DNA from: Sphaerotilus microaerophilus
Lineage (GTDB): Bacteria; Pseudomonadota; Gammaproteobacteria; Burkholderiales; Burkholderiaceae_C
NCBI RefSeq assembly: GCF_023734135.1
Contig: NZ_AP025730.1
Coordinates: forward strand, 5,394,001 to 5,458,000
Direction: 5' to 3'
Length of the DNA stretch: 64,000 nucleotides
Both the position numbers and the translations under genes were made by a program. This document shows, piece after piece, positions 1 to 8,744 of the stretch. The notes below the pieces were generated by a model. The model saw nothing but the letters and a program-made list of their open reading frames with translations. It was not told the DNA's origin and did no database searches. The stretch's first letter is position 1. The number at the start of each line of letters is the position of its first letter.

Positions 1-361
1 GCTTGAGCAGGCGACCGCGCACCATCGGGTGCTTGACGCGGTTGGCGCTGTACAGGTACCAGCTGTAGCTGGCGCCGCGCTGGCAGCCGCGCGGCTCATG
101 GTTGGGCAGGTCCCAGCGGGTGCGCGGGTAGTCGGTCTGCTGGGTTTCCCAGGTGACGATGCCGCCCTTGACGTAGATCTTCCAGGAGCAGGAGCCGGTG
201 CAGTTGGCGCCGTGGGTGGAGCGCACGATCTTGTCGTGCGCCCAGCGGTTGCGATAGGCGTCCTCCCAGGTCCGGTCTTCGCCGGTGGCGACGCCGTGAC
301 CGTTGGAGAAGCTTTCCTTGGGCAACGCGAAGTGATTGAGGCGGTCTAGAAAGTGACTCAT
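1..361 (-). CDS. narG: Respiratory nitrate reductase alpha subunit NarG, N-terminal part (cut by window edge)
   Basis: Catalytic molybdenum subunit of the membrane-bound, cytoplasm-facing nitrate reductase; it reduces nitrate to nitrite with electrons from NarI/NarH. Only the first 120 codons are visible; the gene runs off the left edge. The protein opens [11 protein letters not shown] and carries the NarG FS0 [4Fe-4S] ligand set: His50, Cys54, Cys58 and Cys93. The ATG at 359-361 follows a GAGGAC ribosome site. It is the last visible gene of a narK1-narK2-narG run on the minus strand, 63 bases after narK2, so narHJI are expected to the left of the window. Identity is secure from the FS0 motif and the narK context. 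Confidence 0.95.
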   Translation of the reverse strand, partial: MSHFLDRLNHFALPKESFSNGHGVATGEDRTWEDAYRNRWAHDKIVRSTHGANCTGSCSWKIYVKGGIVTWETQQTDYPRTRWDLPNHEPRGCQRGASYSWYLYSANRVKHPMVRGRLLK

Positions 362-424
362 CGTGTCCTCTTGAGAAAAGGGGGGCCGGCGGCCGGGCGC
401 GGCTTCTGCGCCCGGGTGCGGCGA

Positions 425-2080
425 TCAGGGGTTCTTCACGTAGGCGTTGCTGCGCAGGTAGAACCACCAGTTCAGGACCAGGCACAGCGCGTAGAAGACC
501 GCGAATCCGTAGAAGGCCAGCTGCGGCGTGCCGCGCTTGATCTGGTCACCGATCACCACCGGGGCGATGAAGGCGCCATAGGCGGCCACCGCGGAGGTCC
601 AGCCCAGCGCGGGGCCGGCCTGCTGGCGGTCGAACACCACACCGATGGTGCGGAAGGTGCTGCCGTTGCCGATGCCGCTGGCGAAGAACAGCAGCAGGAT
701 CAGGCCCAGGAAGGTCGGGAAGTACTGCTCCGGCGTGGCCGAGGCATAGGCCTGCGTCATCACCATGCCGGTGGCCACCGAGCCGCCCACCAGGATGGCC
801 GAGATGATCTGTGTGACCAGCGAGCCGCCCCACTTGTCGGCGATCCAGCCACCCACGGGCCGCACCGCGGCGCCGATGAAGGGGCCGAGCCAGGCGTAGG
901 TGAAGGCCGAGGGCGCGTTCGGGTTCTTCAGCGTGTGCTGCATCACGCCGTTGGCATCGGGCACGTGGCTGATGCCGAAGATCACCGTGATCGCCAGGGG
1001 CAGCGCCATCGAGAAGCCGATGAAGGAGCCGAAGGTGACGATGTACAGCGCCGTCATCGACCAGGTGTGCTTGTTCTTGAAGATCTCGAACTGCTTGGCG
1101 ATGTTCTCCTTCATCGGGCCGAAGGCCGCCAGCTTCATCACCATCAGGGCGCAGACGATGTCCAGCGGCACCGCCACCCACATGTTGATCAGCCCGAGGC
1201 CGGTGGGCTTGGGCAGGTAGATGTACAAGATGGCGATCGAGGGCACGAACGCCAGCGAGTACAGGTAGATGATCTTGGCGAACGCCGTGAACGGGTTGCC
1301 GGTCGAGGGCGACACCGTCTTCAGGTTGTTCATGCCCCACCAGCAGGCGATCGACAGCGGCAGCAGCGAGATCACCCAGGCGAAACCAGCGTTCTGGATC
1401 CAGGTCGGCGTACCGGCCACGATCTTGCCGAGGATCCAGCCGCTGTCCTTCTTCAGCACCGTCGGGTCGCCACCCAGCGCGCCGAACAGCCCGACGGTCA
1501 TCACCAGCGGGATGACGATCTGCATCGTGGTGACGCCGAAGTTGCCCAGCCCGCCGTTCAGGCCCAGGGCGGTGCCCTGCAGCCGCTTGGGAAAGAAGGT
1601 GCTGATGTTGGACATCGAGCTGGCGAAATTGCCGCCGCCCACGCCCGACCACAGCGCCATCAGCTGGAACACCCACAGTGGCCACTCCGGGTGCTGCAGC
1701 GCGATGCCCGTGCCGATGGCCGGCGACAGCAGCATCGCGGTGGTCAGGAAGACGGTGTTGCGCCCACCCGCCAGGCGCACCAGGAAGGACGCCGGGATGC
1801 GCATCGTCGCGCCGGAGATGCCGGCGATGGCCGTGAGCGTGAACAGCTCGGCCTGGGTGAAGGGGAACCCCAGGTTGAGCATCTGCACGCTGATGATGCC
1901 CCACATGCCCCAGACGGCGAAGCCGCACAGCAGCGCCGGCACCGACAGCCAGAGGTTGCGGTAGGCAATCGCCTTGCCGGTGCGGTTCCAGAAGGTGTCG
2001 TCCTCGGGGCGCCAGTCCTCGATGTCGGCGGCGCTGCGATGGCCGCTGCCGGCCGGCAGCGTGCTCGTGCGTGTGCTCAT
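425..2080 (-). CDS. narK2: Nitrate/nitrite transporter NarK2 (MFS)
   Basis: Inner-membrane major facilitator of the nitrate/nitrite porter family, 551 residues, thought to exchange nitrate for nitrite in denitrifiers. The first 45 or so residues are a hydrophilic extension, then about 12 hydrophobic segments begin at AYRNLWLSVPALLCGF. NarK-type glycine-rich stretches are visible (GGLGNFGV, FASGIGNGSTFRTIG). It lies between narK1 (40 bases upstream) and narG (63 bases downstream), the arrangement seen in narK1K2GHJI operons. The long N-terminus and the GIGNGSTFR motif resemble the NarK2 branch rather than NarK1; the branch assignment is from motif reading and order only. Confidence 0.92.
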   Translation of the reverse strand: MSTRTSTLPAGSGHRSAADIEDWRPEDDTFWNRTGKAIAYRNLWLSVPALLCGFAVWGMWGIISVQMLNLGFPFTQAELFTLTAIAGISGATMRIPASFLVRLAGGRNTVFLTTAMLLSPAIGTGIALQHPEWPLWVFQLMALWSGVGGGNFASSMSNISTFFPKRLQGTALGLNGGLGNFGVTTMQIVIPLVMTVGLFGALGGDPTVLKKDSGWILGKIVAGTPTWIQNAGFAWVISLLPLSIACWWGMNNLKTVSPSTGNPFTAFAKIIYLYSLAFVPSIAILYIYLPKPTGLGLINMWVAVPLDIVCALMVMKLAAFGPMKENIAKQFEIFKNKHTWSMTALYIVTFGSFIGFSMALPLAITVIFGISHVPDANGVMQHTLKNPNAPSAFTYAWLGPFIGAAVRPVGGWIADKWGGSLVTQIISAILVGGSVATGMVMTQAYASATPEQYFPTFLGLILLLFFASGIGNGSTFRTIGVVFDRQQAGPALGWTSAVAAYGAFIAPVVIGDQIKRGTPQLAFYGFAVFYALCLVLNWWFYLRSNAYVKNP

Positions 2081-2120
2081 GAATGGTCTTCTAGGTTGGG
2101 AGGAAGCCGGTGCACCGGCG

Positions 2121-3389
2121 TCAGCGGGCGAAGGACTGCGTGAACGGCGCCACCGGCGCCTGGTGGCCCATCAGTTCGGTGCGGCGCACCTCGGTCCAGT
2201 ACATCCAGATCAGCGAGACCCAGACCACGCCGTACAGCAGCATGAAGGCGCTGGAGCGCACCCCCGTCCAGTCCATCAGCGCGCCAAAGAGGATCGGCAG
2301 GATGAAGCCACCCATGCCTCCTGCCAGGCCGACGATGCCGCTGACCGTGCCGATGTTGGCGTGGTACTCGTCGCTGATGTACTTGAAGACGCTGGCCTTG
2401 CCGAAGGCCCAGGCAATCCCGAGTGCGAACATCAGCGCGGTGAAGCTGTAGACGTTCAGGCCGATGTGGAAGGTCCGCGCCCCGTTGACCGTCTGCACGG
2501 TGAAATCGGTCTGCGGGTAGCTCAGCAGGAACAGGCAGACCCAGCTGGCCCACATGACCCACCAGGTCACCGCGTGGGCGCCGAAGCGATCACTCAGCCA
2601 ACCACCGATGGCGCGCAGCACGCCCCCGGGCAGGCTGAAGCAGGCCGCCAGCAGCGCGGCGCTGCGGATGTCCAGCCCGAACTCGCCGACGTAGTACTGC
2701 ACCATCCACAGCGACAGCGCGACGTAGCCGCCGAAGACGATGCTGTAGTACTGGCAGTACTTCAGTACCTTCGGGTCCTTGAGCATCTTGAGCTGGTCGA
2801 CGAACTTCACGTCGTGCGAGACGTGGTGGTCCGGGTCGCTGTGGCTGAACAACCAGAAGAGGACCAGCGTGCCCAGCATCACCGCGGCATAGACCTGCGG
2901 CACCATCGTCCAGCCGAAGGCCACCACCAGGCTGGGCGCGACGAACTTGTTGACCGCCGCCCCCGAGTTGCCGGCGCCGAACACGCCCATCGCAAAACCC
3001 TGTCGGTTCTTCGGAAACCAGCGCGCGACGTAGGGCGTGCCCACCGAGAACGCCCCGCCGGCCAGGCCGACGAACAGGCCGATCACGAGGAACTGCCAGT
3101 ACTGCGTGGCGTAGCCCATCAGGAAGATCGGCGGCACGGTGACGGCCAGCAGCACGGCCAGCACGATGCGCCCACCGAAGCGGTCGGTCCAGATGCCCAG
3201 CGGCACGCGGATCAGCGAGCCGGTGAGCACCGGCATGGCGGTGAGCAGGCCGAACTCGGTCGCGTTCAGGCCAAGCTGCTTCTTCAGCGGGATGCCGATG
3301 ACGCCAAACATCATCCACACCATGAAGCACACAGTGAAGGCCAGGGTGCTGACCACCAGCACCGACAGGGCCTGGGCTTGCTTGCTCAT
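2121..3389 (-). CDS. narK1: Nitrate transporter NarK1 (MFS)
   Basis: Inner-membrane MFS transporter of 422 residues, first gene of the narK1-narK2-narG transcription unit. The N-terminus (MSKQAQALSVLVVSTLAF) leads straight into the first of about 12 membrane segments. Family signatures include the loop RVPLGIWTDRFGGR between helices 2 and 3 and the nitrate signature GAGNSGAAVNKF. NarK1-type proteins are generally regarded as proton-linked nitrate importers. A perfect FNR-type box lies about 180 bases upstream of the start, in the gap after narL, so it is probably induced without oxygen. The ATG is preceded by an AAAGGAA-like ribosome site. Confidence 0.93.
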   Translation of the reverse strand: MSKQAQALSVLVVSTLAFTVCFMVWMMFGVIGIPLKKQLGLNATEFGLLTAMPVLTGSLIRVPLGIWTDRFGGRIVLAVLLAVTVPPIFLMGYATQYWQFLVIGLFVGLAGGAFSVGTPYVARWFPKNRQGFAMGVFGAGNSGAAVNKFVAPSLVVAFGWTMVPQVYAAVMLGTLVLFWLFSHSDPDHHVSHDVKFVDQLKMLKDPKVLKYCQYYSIVFGGYVALSLWMVQYYVGEFGLDIRSAALLAACFSLPGGVLRAIGGWLSDRFGAHAVTWWVMWASWVCLFLLSYPQTDFTVQTVNGARTFHIGLNVYSFTALMFALGIAWAFGKASVFKYISDEYHANIGTVSGIVGLAGGMGGFILPILFGALMDWTGVRSSAFMLLYGVVWVSLIWMYWTEVRRTELMGHQAPVAPFTQSFAR

Positions 3390-3568
3390 GAGAGCGTTCC
3401 TTTGGTTGCTCGGGCGTGCACAACGGGATGCACGACACGGACAATCCTAGGAACACCCCTGGCGAGCGAACATCCGCCGGAGGACGCGACGCAGCGCGGC
3501 GGATGGCCGATGCCGCCACACCGGGGCATAGTTCGAGAGAACTACCGGCTCCGCCGGCCGATCCGCAC

Positions 3569-3582
3569 TTGAGTCAGATCAA
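3569..3582. promoter_or_regulatory. FNR/ANR/DNR-type box upstream of narK1
   Basis: TTGA-GTCAGA-TCAA matches the TTGA-N6-TCAA consensus of CRP/FNR-family regulators exactly. It sits 7 bases beyond the narL stop and about 180 bases upstream of the narK1 ATG. This suggests low-oxygen or NO-dependent control of narK1K2G independent of narXL readthrough. The transcription start is not determined. Confidence 0.75.
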
Positions 3583-3588
3583 CCCGAT

Positions 3589-4278
3589 TCAGCCCAGCCC
3601 CTGGCTGGACGCGATCACCGCCAACTGCACGCGTGAAGCGACGTCGAGCTTGCGCAGCAGGTGCTGCACATGGATCTTGACGGTCGACTCGGCGATGCCG
3701 AACTCCCGCGCGATCTCCTTGTTGGTGGCGCCCCGGCCGATCGCCCCCAGGATCTCGCGCTCGCGCGGCGACAACCCGTCCAGTGGCCCGATGGGCAGCA
3801 GGCTCGACACGCCCTCGGGCGCCGCAGCCGATTGACGGAAGACGGCCACCAGCTTGCCGGTCATCTCCGGCGCCACCACGGAGTCACCCCGCATGGCCCG
3901 CACGATGGCCTGGGCGAGTGCATCGCCCTCGATGGTCTTGAGCAGGTAGCCCGCCGCCCCGGCACGCAGTGCGGCGGCCAGGTCCTGCTCGTCTTCGCTC
4001 ACGGTGAGCATGATCACGCGGGCATGCGGGCAGGCTTCCAGCAGCGCGGGAATCGCCTGGACACCCGCCACGCCGGGGAGGTGGTTGTCCAGCAGGATCA
4101 CATCCGGTTGCAGGCGCTCGGCCTTGCGCTGTGCCTCGCCGGCATCGGCCGCGTCGCCCACCACCTCCAGCCCTGGCTCGCTGCCGAGCAGCGCCGTCAG
4201 GGCACGGCGGAACAACGTGTGGTCATCGACCACAAGCAAGCGGATCGTGGGTGGCGGGCTCATCACGGACTGGATCAT
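3589..4278 (-). CDS. narL: Nitrate/nitrite response regulator NarL
   Basis: Cytoplasmic NarL/FixJ-family regulator of 229 residues, partner of NarX. A receiver domain occupies about residues 11-130, with the acidic pair in LLVVDDH and the phospho-acceptor Asp64 in ILLDNHLPG. A LuxR-type helix-turn-helix follows near residues 165-220 (LSPREREIL, then NKEIAREFGIAESTVKIHV). The start at 4278 was chosen because its ATG overlaps the narX stop as ATGA, implying translational coupling; an internal ATG at 4263 is the alternative. Longer in-frame extensions would lie wholly inside narX and are rejected. Expected to activate narK/narG and other denitrification promoters in response to nitrate. Confidence 0.93.
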   Translation of the reverse strand: MIQSVMSPPPTIRLLVVDDHTLFRRALTALLGSEPGLEVVGDAADAGEAQRKAERLQPDVILLDNHLPGVAGVQAIPALLEACPHARVIMLTVSEDEQDLAAALRAGAAGYLLKTIEGDALAQAIVRAMRGDSVVAPEMTGKLVAVFRQSAAAPEGVSSLLPIGPLDGLSPREREILGAIGRGATNKEIAREFGIAESTVKIHVQHLLRKLDVASRVQLAVIASSQGLG

Positions 4279-6254
4279 GCCTGCTGCGTGGGCGCGGGTG
4301 GCACGCGGGGCGGCCCCTTCGCCGGCCCCTTCGTCGGCCCCTGAGACGACGCCGCAGCAGAGCCCTGTCCGGGCGGCAGGGTCAGCACCAGGCGGGTTCC
4401 ACGGCCTGGCTGCGAATCGAGCGTCAGGGCTGCACACAGACGCTCGGCGCGCTCGCGCATGATGTGCAGGCCGACGTGGGTGTCACCGTCCACCGGTTCG
4501 GGCGATCCATCGCCCGGGTACACGAAGCCCACCCCGTCGTCGCGCACCTCGAAGCGCCACTGCGGCTGCTTCCAGACGTCGAGCCAGACATGCGACGCCG
4601 CGGCATGCTTGCGCACGTTCGACAGCGCCTCCTGCACGATGTGCAGCGCCTGCACCTGCACATCCGACGCCAGCGGCAGGCCGTGGCCATGCACCGTCAG
4701 GGTCGCCGGCACGCCGCTCTGGTGCTCGAACTTGCTGAGCGTGGCCTGCAGCGCCGGCTCGATGTCCTCCGTGTTCGTGCGGGTGCGGAAGTGCACCAGC
4801 AGCTCGCGCACGTCGCCGTGGCTCTCGTGCAAACCCAGCTCGATCTCGGCGAGTACCTCCGATATGCGCGGCAGGTCGTGCCGCGCCATCGCCTTGCGCA
4901 TCAGCTGCGCCTGGATGTTCAGGAATGCCAGCGATTGGGCGATCGAGTCGTGCAGCTCACGCGCCAGGAAACCCCGCTCCTCGGCCACGGCCGCCTCGCG
5001 TTCCAGCGCGCGCAGGCGCAGGTTCTCCATGCCGCTGGCCAGGTGCGTGCAGATGGTTTCCAGCATCGCGCGGTCGGCGTCCGAGAGAGAGACCTCGGCG
5101 TGGAAGAACAGATTCAGCTCGCCCAGCAACCGCTCCTGCACACGGATCGGCACCGCCACGATGCTGGCCCAGCCCGCTCGTTCACAGTGCGAACGCCGCT
5201 CGCTGGGAACGCCTCGGATCGGGATCGTGCGGGTATCCGGTGCGCTGGTCAGGTGGCCGCAGAAGCACTCGTCGGCACGGATGCAATGTTCTTCCTCGGC
5301 CATCGAGGTCGGCAGCCCATCTCCAGCGAGCATGACGAACTGGGCCTTGCCCACATCGGCCCAGCGCAGGGCCGACGCATCGGCATGCGCCACCTCGCGC
5401 ACCCGACGGCTGAACCCTGCCGCCAGCTCGGTCAGGTTGCCCGCGCGCGCCACCAGCACGCTGACGTCGTAGAGCGCCTGCAGCCGGGCCCGTTGATCCT
5501 CCAGCTCGGCGGTCTTCCTGCGAACGCGCTCCTCCAGATCGGCATAGGAAGCCTGCAGCCTCTCTGCCATCTCGTTGAAACCCACGGCCAGCGCTCCCAG
5601 CTCGTCGCTGGTGGTAGGTTGCACGCGCGTGGTGAGGTCACCCCCGCGCAGCGCAGCCACGGCATGCTTCAAGTCCGCCACAGGCTCGAGCACGAAGCGG
5701 TAGCCCACCATCATCAGCACCAGTGCGGCGATCACGCCGAGCATCAGCAGACCGATCTGCAGCAGATGCATGATGGCGGTGTAACGCGCCAGGTGCTTCT
5801 CGATGGCACTGACCAGGCGGTCGATGCGAAGCACCAGTTCCGCGGTGGCCTGGTCCAGTCGTGCGTGCGAGGTGTACAGCCCGGCCGGTTCATGCAGTGC
5901 CCGCAGGTCCTGCCACGCCGCCTTGGCGAGCAGGAAACGGTCCTGCACATCGGGGCCCTTGGGAACGAACAAGGGTCGGTCGACGTCGCCATGCTCCAGC
6001 AGCACGAAGCTGCGTTCGACCTCCTTCAGCAGTTCGATGCGGCGCGGCGCGGCGGCAACGTCCACGGTGGACCAGGCCAATCGATAGGCCTGCATGCGCA
6101 GGCGGCCGGCCTCGTTCACCGCGGCGGCCCCGCCGTCAAGCTGCCAGGACACCCACAGCGTCAGACCGGTCATCAACAACCCGGCCAGGATGAAGGGCAC
6201 GCTGGTCAGCGCCAGCTTGGCGCCGAGGGTCCAGCGTTCAGCAACCATGCTCAT
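4275..6254 (-). CDS. narX: Nitrate/nitrite sensor histidine kinase NarX
   Basis: Inner-membrane sensor kinase, 659 residues. Transmembrane helix 1 is near residues 14-36, followed by the periplasmic P-box that binds nitrate (NEAGRLRMQAYRL, about 47-59). Helix 2 is near 161-187, then HAMP (to about 240), a coiled segment and a central cysteine-bearing module (CIRADECFC, 324-332). The HisKA_3 dimerisation domain has the phospho-acceptor His435 in ARELHDSIAQ, and a HATPase domain closes the protein (DDGVGFVYPG). This is the NarX/NarQ architecture at a typical length. The C-terminal tail is Pro/Lys/Gly-rich and of unclear role. It overlaps narL by four bases. No obvious FNR-type box was seen directly upstream. 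Confidence 0.93.
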   Translation of the reverse strand: MSMVAERWTLGAKLALTSVPFILAGLLMTGLTLWVSWQLDGGAAAVNEAGRLRMQAYRLAWSTVDVAAAPRRIELLKEVERSFVLLEHGDVDRPLFVPKGPDVQDRFLLAKAAWQDLRALHEPAGLYTSHARLDQATAELVLRIDRLVSAIEKHLARYTAIMHLLQIGLLMLGVIAALVLMMVGYRFVLEPVADLKHAVAALRGGDLTTRVQPTTSDELGALAVGFNEMAERLQASYADLEERVRRKTAELEDQRARLQALYDVSVLVARAGNLTELAAGFSRRVREVAHADASALRWADVGKAQFVMLAGDGLPTSMAEEEHCIRADECFCGHLTSAPDTRTIPIRGVPSERRSHCERAGWASIVAVPIRVQERLLGELNLFFHAEVSLSDADRAMLETICTHLASGMENLRLRALEREAAVAEERGFLARELHDSIAQSLAFLNIQAQLMRKAMARHDLPRISEVLAEIELGLHESHGDVRELLVHFRTRTNTEDIEPALQATLSKFEHQSGVPATLTVHGHGLPLASDVQVQALHIVQEALSNVRKHAAASHVWLDVWKQPQWRFEVRDDGVGFVYPGDGSPEPVDGDTHVGLHIMRERAERLCAALTLDSQPGRGTRLVLTLPPGQGSAAASSQGPTKGPAKGPPRVPPAPTQQA

Positions 6255-6364
6255 CGCCCGACTGTAATGGGCCGCCAGCTCATGGCTGCGCGAAGCGGAT
6301 CAGGCCACTGAGGGCGGCCTGGGATTCAGCACGGGGCTCGCCCTCCAGCCGGTGCCCGTTCCGG

Positions 6365-7099
6365 TCAGCCCCGGCCGCCGCCGCAGGAGCCGCAGCAGCC
6401 GCTCTGGCGGGCCGGTACTGCGCTGGCGACTTCCACCGTCTGGCCTTCGAACAGCACGTTGTTCTCCAGGTGGATGTGCTGCATCAGGTCCTCGCGCAGC
6501 ACCTGCAGCCCGGCGATCAGGGCGCGCCAGGTGGTGCAGGCGCCCTCGGGCGGCGTGAGCCCCCCGGCCAGCTCGACCATGCGCGCCAGGGCGGCGCCGT
6601 GCAGGTCGTGCTCATCGCGCATCATCGCGATGGGCCCCGGGACAAAGGCCGCCGAGCCGTGCCGCAGCAGCGGGAACAGGATCTGCTCCTCCTTGAGCAT
6701 GTGGTTGAGCAGGTCCTGCTGCATCGCCTCCAGGTGGTTGGTCAGCCCGCGCGGGCAGTCGGCGCTGTCGGCATGCACGGTCTCGACCTTGTTCGCCAGG
6801 CGGATCAGCTCGGGCAACTGGGCGCGGTGGCGTTCGTGGAAGCGCACCAGGATGTGGTCGATCAGCTCGCCCGCGCGGGCCTGGCGCCAGTCGCGCTCGC
6901 CGGCGGCCGGCTGGCGCTGCAGCTCGGCCAGTTCGGCCGCCACCGCCGCGGGATCCTCACCACGGCCCGCCGCCGCGGCGCGCAGGCTCTGGCGCCCGCC
7001 GCAGCAGAAGTCGAGGTGATGGCGGTGGAACACGGCCGTCGCGCCAGGGATGGCGCTCGCGAGGTCGCCCAGGGGACGGTCAAGCAGCAGTTCGGACAT
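6365..7099 (-). CDS. Iron-sulfur cluster repair di-iron protein (RIC/YtfE/ScdA family)
   Basis: Cytoplasmic di-iron protein of 244 residues that repairs iron-sulfur clusters damaged by NO or oxidants. The N-terminal DUF542/ScdA domain shows the conserved Cys pair in HRHHLDFCCGG (about residues 27-37). A hemerythrin-like domain follows with ligand motifs FHERHR, LKEEQILFP, DEHDLHG and HIHLENNVLF. The ATG at 7099 has a GGAGAA ribosome site 8 bases upstream; a longer start is less likely. Unusual: a Cys/Gly-rich tail (GCCGSCGGG) that could bind another metal. It follows the radical SAM gene by 51 bases and may share its FNR-like boxes, fitting a role in NO tolerance during denitrification. Homologues are also called DnrN or NorA. 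Confidence 0.9.
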   Translation of the reverse strand: MSELLLDRPLGDLASAIPGATAVFHRHHLDFCCGGRQSLRAAAAGRGEDPAAVAAELAELQRQPAAGERDWRQARAGELIDHILVRFHERHRAQLPELIRLANKVETVHADSADCPRGLTNHLEAMQQDLLNHMLKEEQILFPLLRHGSAAFVPGPIAMMRDEHDLHGAALARMVELAGGLTPPEGACTTWRALIAGLQVLREDLMQHIHLENNVLFEGQTVEVASAVPARQSGCCGSCGGGRG

Positions 7100-7150
7100 C
7101 GGTGGGTTCTCCAGGGTGAAGGGGCCGGGCACCGGTGGGCACCGCAGGCC

Positions 7151-8137
7151 TCAGCCACAGGCCACGCACTGCTCGCAGATCGTGCCACGCACGTCGCGGC
7201 GCAGGTGCGCGGCCCGCAGGGATTGAAAGGCCGGGCTGTTCCAGGCCTCCATGAAGGACAGCCGGGTGAGGTCACCCATGCTGAAACGCTGGTCGTGGTC
7301 GAAGCAGCAGGCACTGAGCCGGCCGTCGAAGGAAATGTGCCCCTCGGTGAAGATGCTCCAGCAGGGCAGCGGGTCACGCAGCGCAGCGGCCCGGCCGCGG
7401 TTGCCCTGCACGAAGCGCCACTCGTCGTTGTCGATCAGCGCCGCCTGGTTGTAGAGCGGCAGGGCGTAGACCTCGTCCAGGTACGGCCGCAGCGCGTCGA
7501 TGTAGGCGTGGATGCGCTCGCCCTGCTCGCCGTCGTAGTCGATGTAGGAGCCGAACAGGCCGCAGCGGTGGCCACCTGCCTCGCGCAGCGCATGGGCCGC
7601 ACGCACATGCTCGGCGATCTGCTCGAACAGGGGGCCCTTGACCCGCGCGATCGACTCGAACTGCGCCTGGTCCGCGTAGTTGAGCGAGAACTTCAGCGAG
7701 TCCAGCCCCGCGGCCATGCAGGCCTCGACCTTGTCGGGCGTGGACACCGAGCCGTTGGTGGTCAGGAAGACATAGTCGAAGCCGACCCGCTTGGCGCAGG
7801 CCACCGCCTCGGGCAGCCAGTCGCAGAGGAAGGATTCGCCCAGGTAGAACAGCCCCAGCTCCTCGACGCCGGCCGCGCGCATCTCGGGCAGGATGCGCTC
7901 GAAGAAGCCTCGGTCCATCTCCCCCACCTGGCGCAGGCGCTGGTTGTGGGCGCAGAACGAGCAGCGGAAGTTGCAGCGCCCCGTCAGCTCGATCTTCACC
8001 GAGCGCGGCGCAGGCGGTGTGGTGCTGCGCCAGGCCGGCGCGATCTCGGTGATGGCGTCGATGCGCGCGGTGATCGACGGCCGGATCGAGGGCCGGTTCG
8101 GTGACTGCAGCGTGGGCGGGAACGTGGGCGGGGACAT
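7151..8137 (-). CDS. Radical SAM protein with SPASM-like C-terminal cysteines, substrate unknown
   Basis: A 328-residue radical SAM enzyme. The [4Fe-4S]/SAM motif CX3CX2C is Cys55, Cys59, Cys62 in GRCNFRCSFC. SAM-binding features follow (FYLGESFL, FLTTNGS). C-terminal cysteines (CWSIFTEGH, SACCFDHDQ, ICEQCVAC) look like SPASM/Twitch auxiliary-cluster ligands, the type used on peptides or cofactors. It is not NirJ, which is elsewhere in the window. The start at 8137 was chosen because GGAG lies about 10 bases upstream; a GTG at 8185 would give 16 more low-complexity residues. Two FNR-like boxes lie 56-109 bases upstream, and the RIC gene follows. Substrate not recognised; a link to nitrosative stress or denitrification is inferred from context only. 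Confidence 0.85.
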   Translation of the reverse strand: MSPPTFPPTLQSPNRPSIRPSITARIDAITEIAPAWRSTTPPAPRSVKIELTGRCNFRCSFCAHNQRLRQVGEMDRGFFERILPEMRAAGVEELGLFYLGESFLCDWLPEAVACAKRVGFDYVFLTTNGSVSTPDKVEACMAAGLDSLKFSLNYADQAQFESIARVKGPLFEQIAEHVRAAHALREAGGHRCGLFGSYIDYDGEQGERIHAYIDALRPYLDEVYALPLYNQAALIDNDEWRFVQGNRGRAAALRDPLPCWSIFTEGHISFDGRLSACCFDHDQRFSMGDLTRLSFMEAWNSPAFQSLRAAHLRRDVRGTICEQCVACG

Positions 8138-8192
8138 GGGCGGCACTCCGGTCGGCGAGCGCCATTGTTCGGGCGATGTGCCCACGGTTTCC

Positions 8193-8206
8193 TTGAACTG
8201 TCACAA
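8193..8206. promoter_or_regulatory. FNR-like box upstream of the radical SAM gene (proximal)
   Basis: TTGA-ACTGTC-ACAA has one mismatch to TTGA-N6-TCAA. It lies 56 bases upstream of the preferred start of the radical SAM gene, on the promoter side. Confidence 0.5.
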
Positions 8207-8232
8207 GGACGGGGTGGGCCCCGTCGCGGCGC

Positions 8233-8246
8233 TTGACCCGCGCCAA
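8233..8246. promoter_or_regulatory. FNR-like box upstream of the radical SAM gene (distal)
   Basis: TTGA-CCCGCG-CCAA has one mismatch to the TTGA-N6-TCAA consensus. It is centred 40 bases from the proximal copy, a roughly four-helical-turn spacing that would place two dimers on the same DNA face. Confidence 0.45.
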
Positions 8247-8306
8247 GCACTCCCGCACACAACTGGATTCAGTCTGCGGCCAGGCCGCCACGTCCCTTGC
8301 GCAGCG

Positions 8307-8663
8307 TCAACCCGTGCTCCAGGCACGCGGGCGCCGCATGCCGGCGATGCGGCAGGCCTGCGCCACATAGCCGTAGGGAAACAGCTCGAACAACCGCTGC
8401 CTCCCCTGTCCCGGATGGCGCTGCTCCAGCAGGCGCATCGCGTGGCGCGCATCGGCGATGACGCGGTGCTCCTCGTACCAGTCGCGCATGAAGCGCAGCA
8501 CCTGCCAGTGCTCCTCCCCGAGCGCGATCCCCAGCTCGCTCGCCAGGGCCCGCGCCACCGGCTCGCTCCACGTATCGGGATCGACGAGGTAGCCCTCCTC
8601 GTCCCGGGCAGGCAGCGTCATCGCCTGCGCCTGGGTGGTTCCATCAGCCGCAGCATCGTCCAT
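8307..8663 (-). CDS. DsrC/TusE-family protein lacking the terminal (CysA) cysteine
   Basis: Small 118-residue protein of the DsrC/TusE/DsvC sulfur-carrier fold: DEEGYLVDPDTWSEPVARALA, then EEHWQVLRFMRDWYEEH and the C-terminal arm QACRIAGMRRP. In DsrC the arm carries two cysteines 11 residues apart. Here only the inner one (Cys104) is present, and the position of the penultimate CysA is Trp115. TusE-type sulfur relay needs CysA, so simple tRNA thiolation is unlikely; family members without CysA have been proposed to be regulatory. The start has GAGGAG 7 bases upstream. It lies between nirN and the radical SAM gene, with the two FNR-like boxes after its stop. Function not known. Confidence 0.85.
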   Translation of the reverse strand: MDDAAADGTTQAQAMTLPARDEEGYLVDPDTWSEPVARALASELGIALGEEHWQVLRFMRDWYEEHRVIADARHAMRLLEQRHPGQGRQRLFELFPYGYVAQACRIAGMRRPRAWSTG

Positions 8664-8744
8664 GTCCGTCTCCTCGTCAGGATGTGATCACCCCACAGGG
8701 TATCTTGGATGGCTCCGGAATGATCGCGCCAGCAGCGAGCCGGC

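Noticed and set aside
425..2143. Long plus-strand open frames opposite the narK genes, rich in Arg, His and Gln
   Set aside because: They are antisense to clear MFS genes and have composition typical of GC-rich shadow frames, with no motif or start signal.
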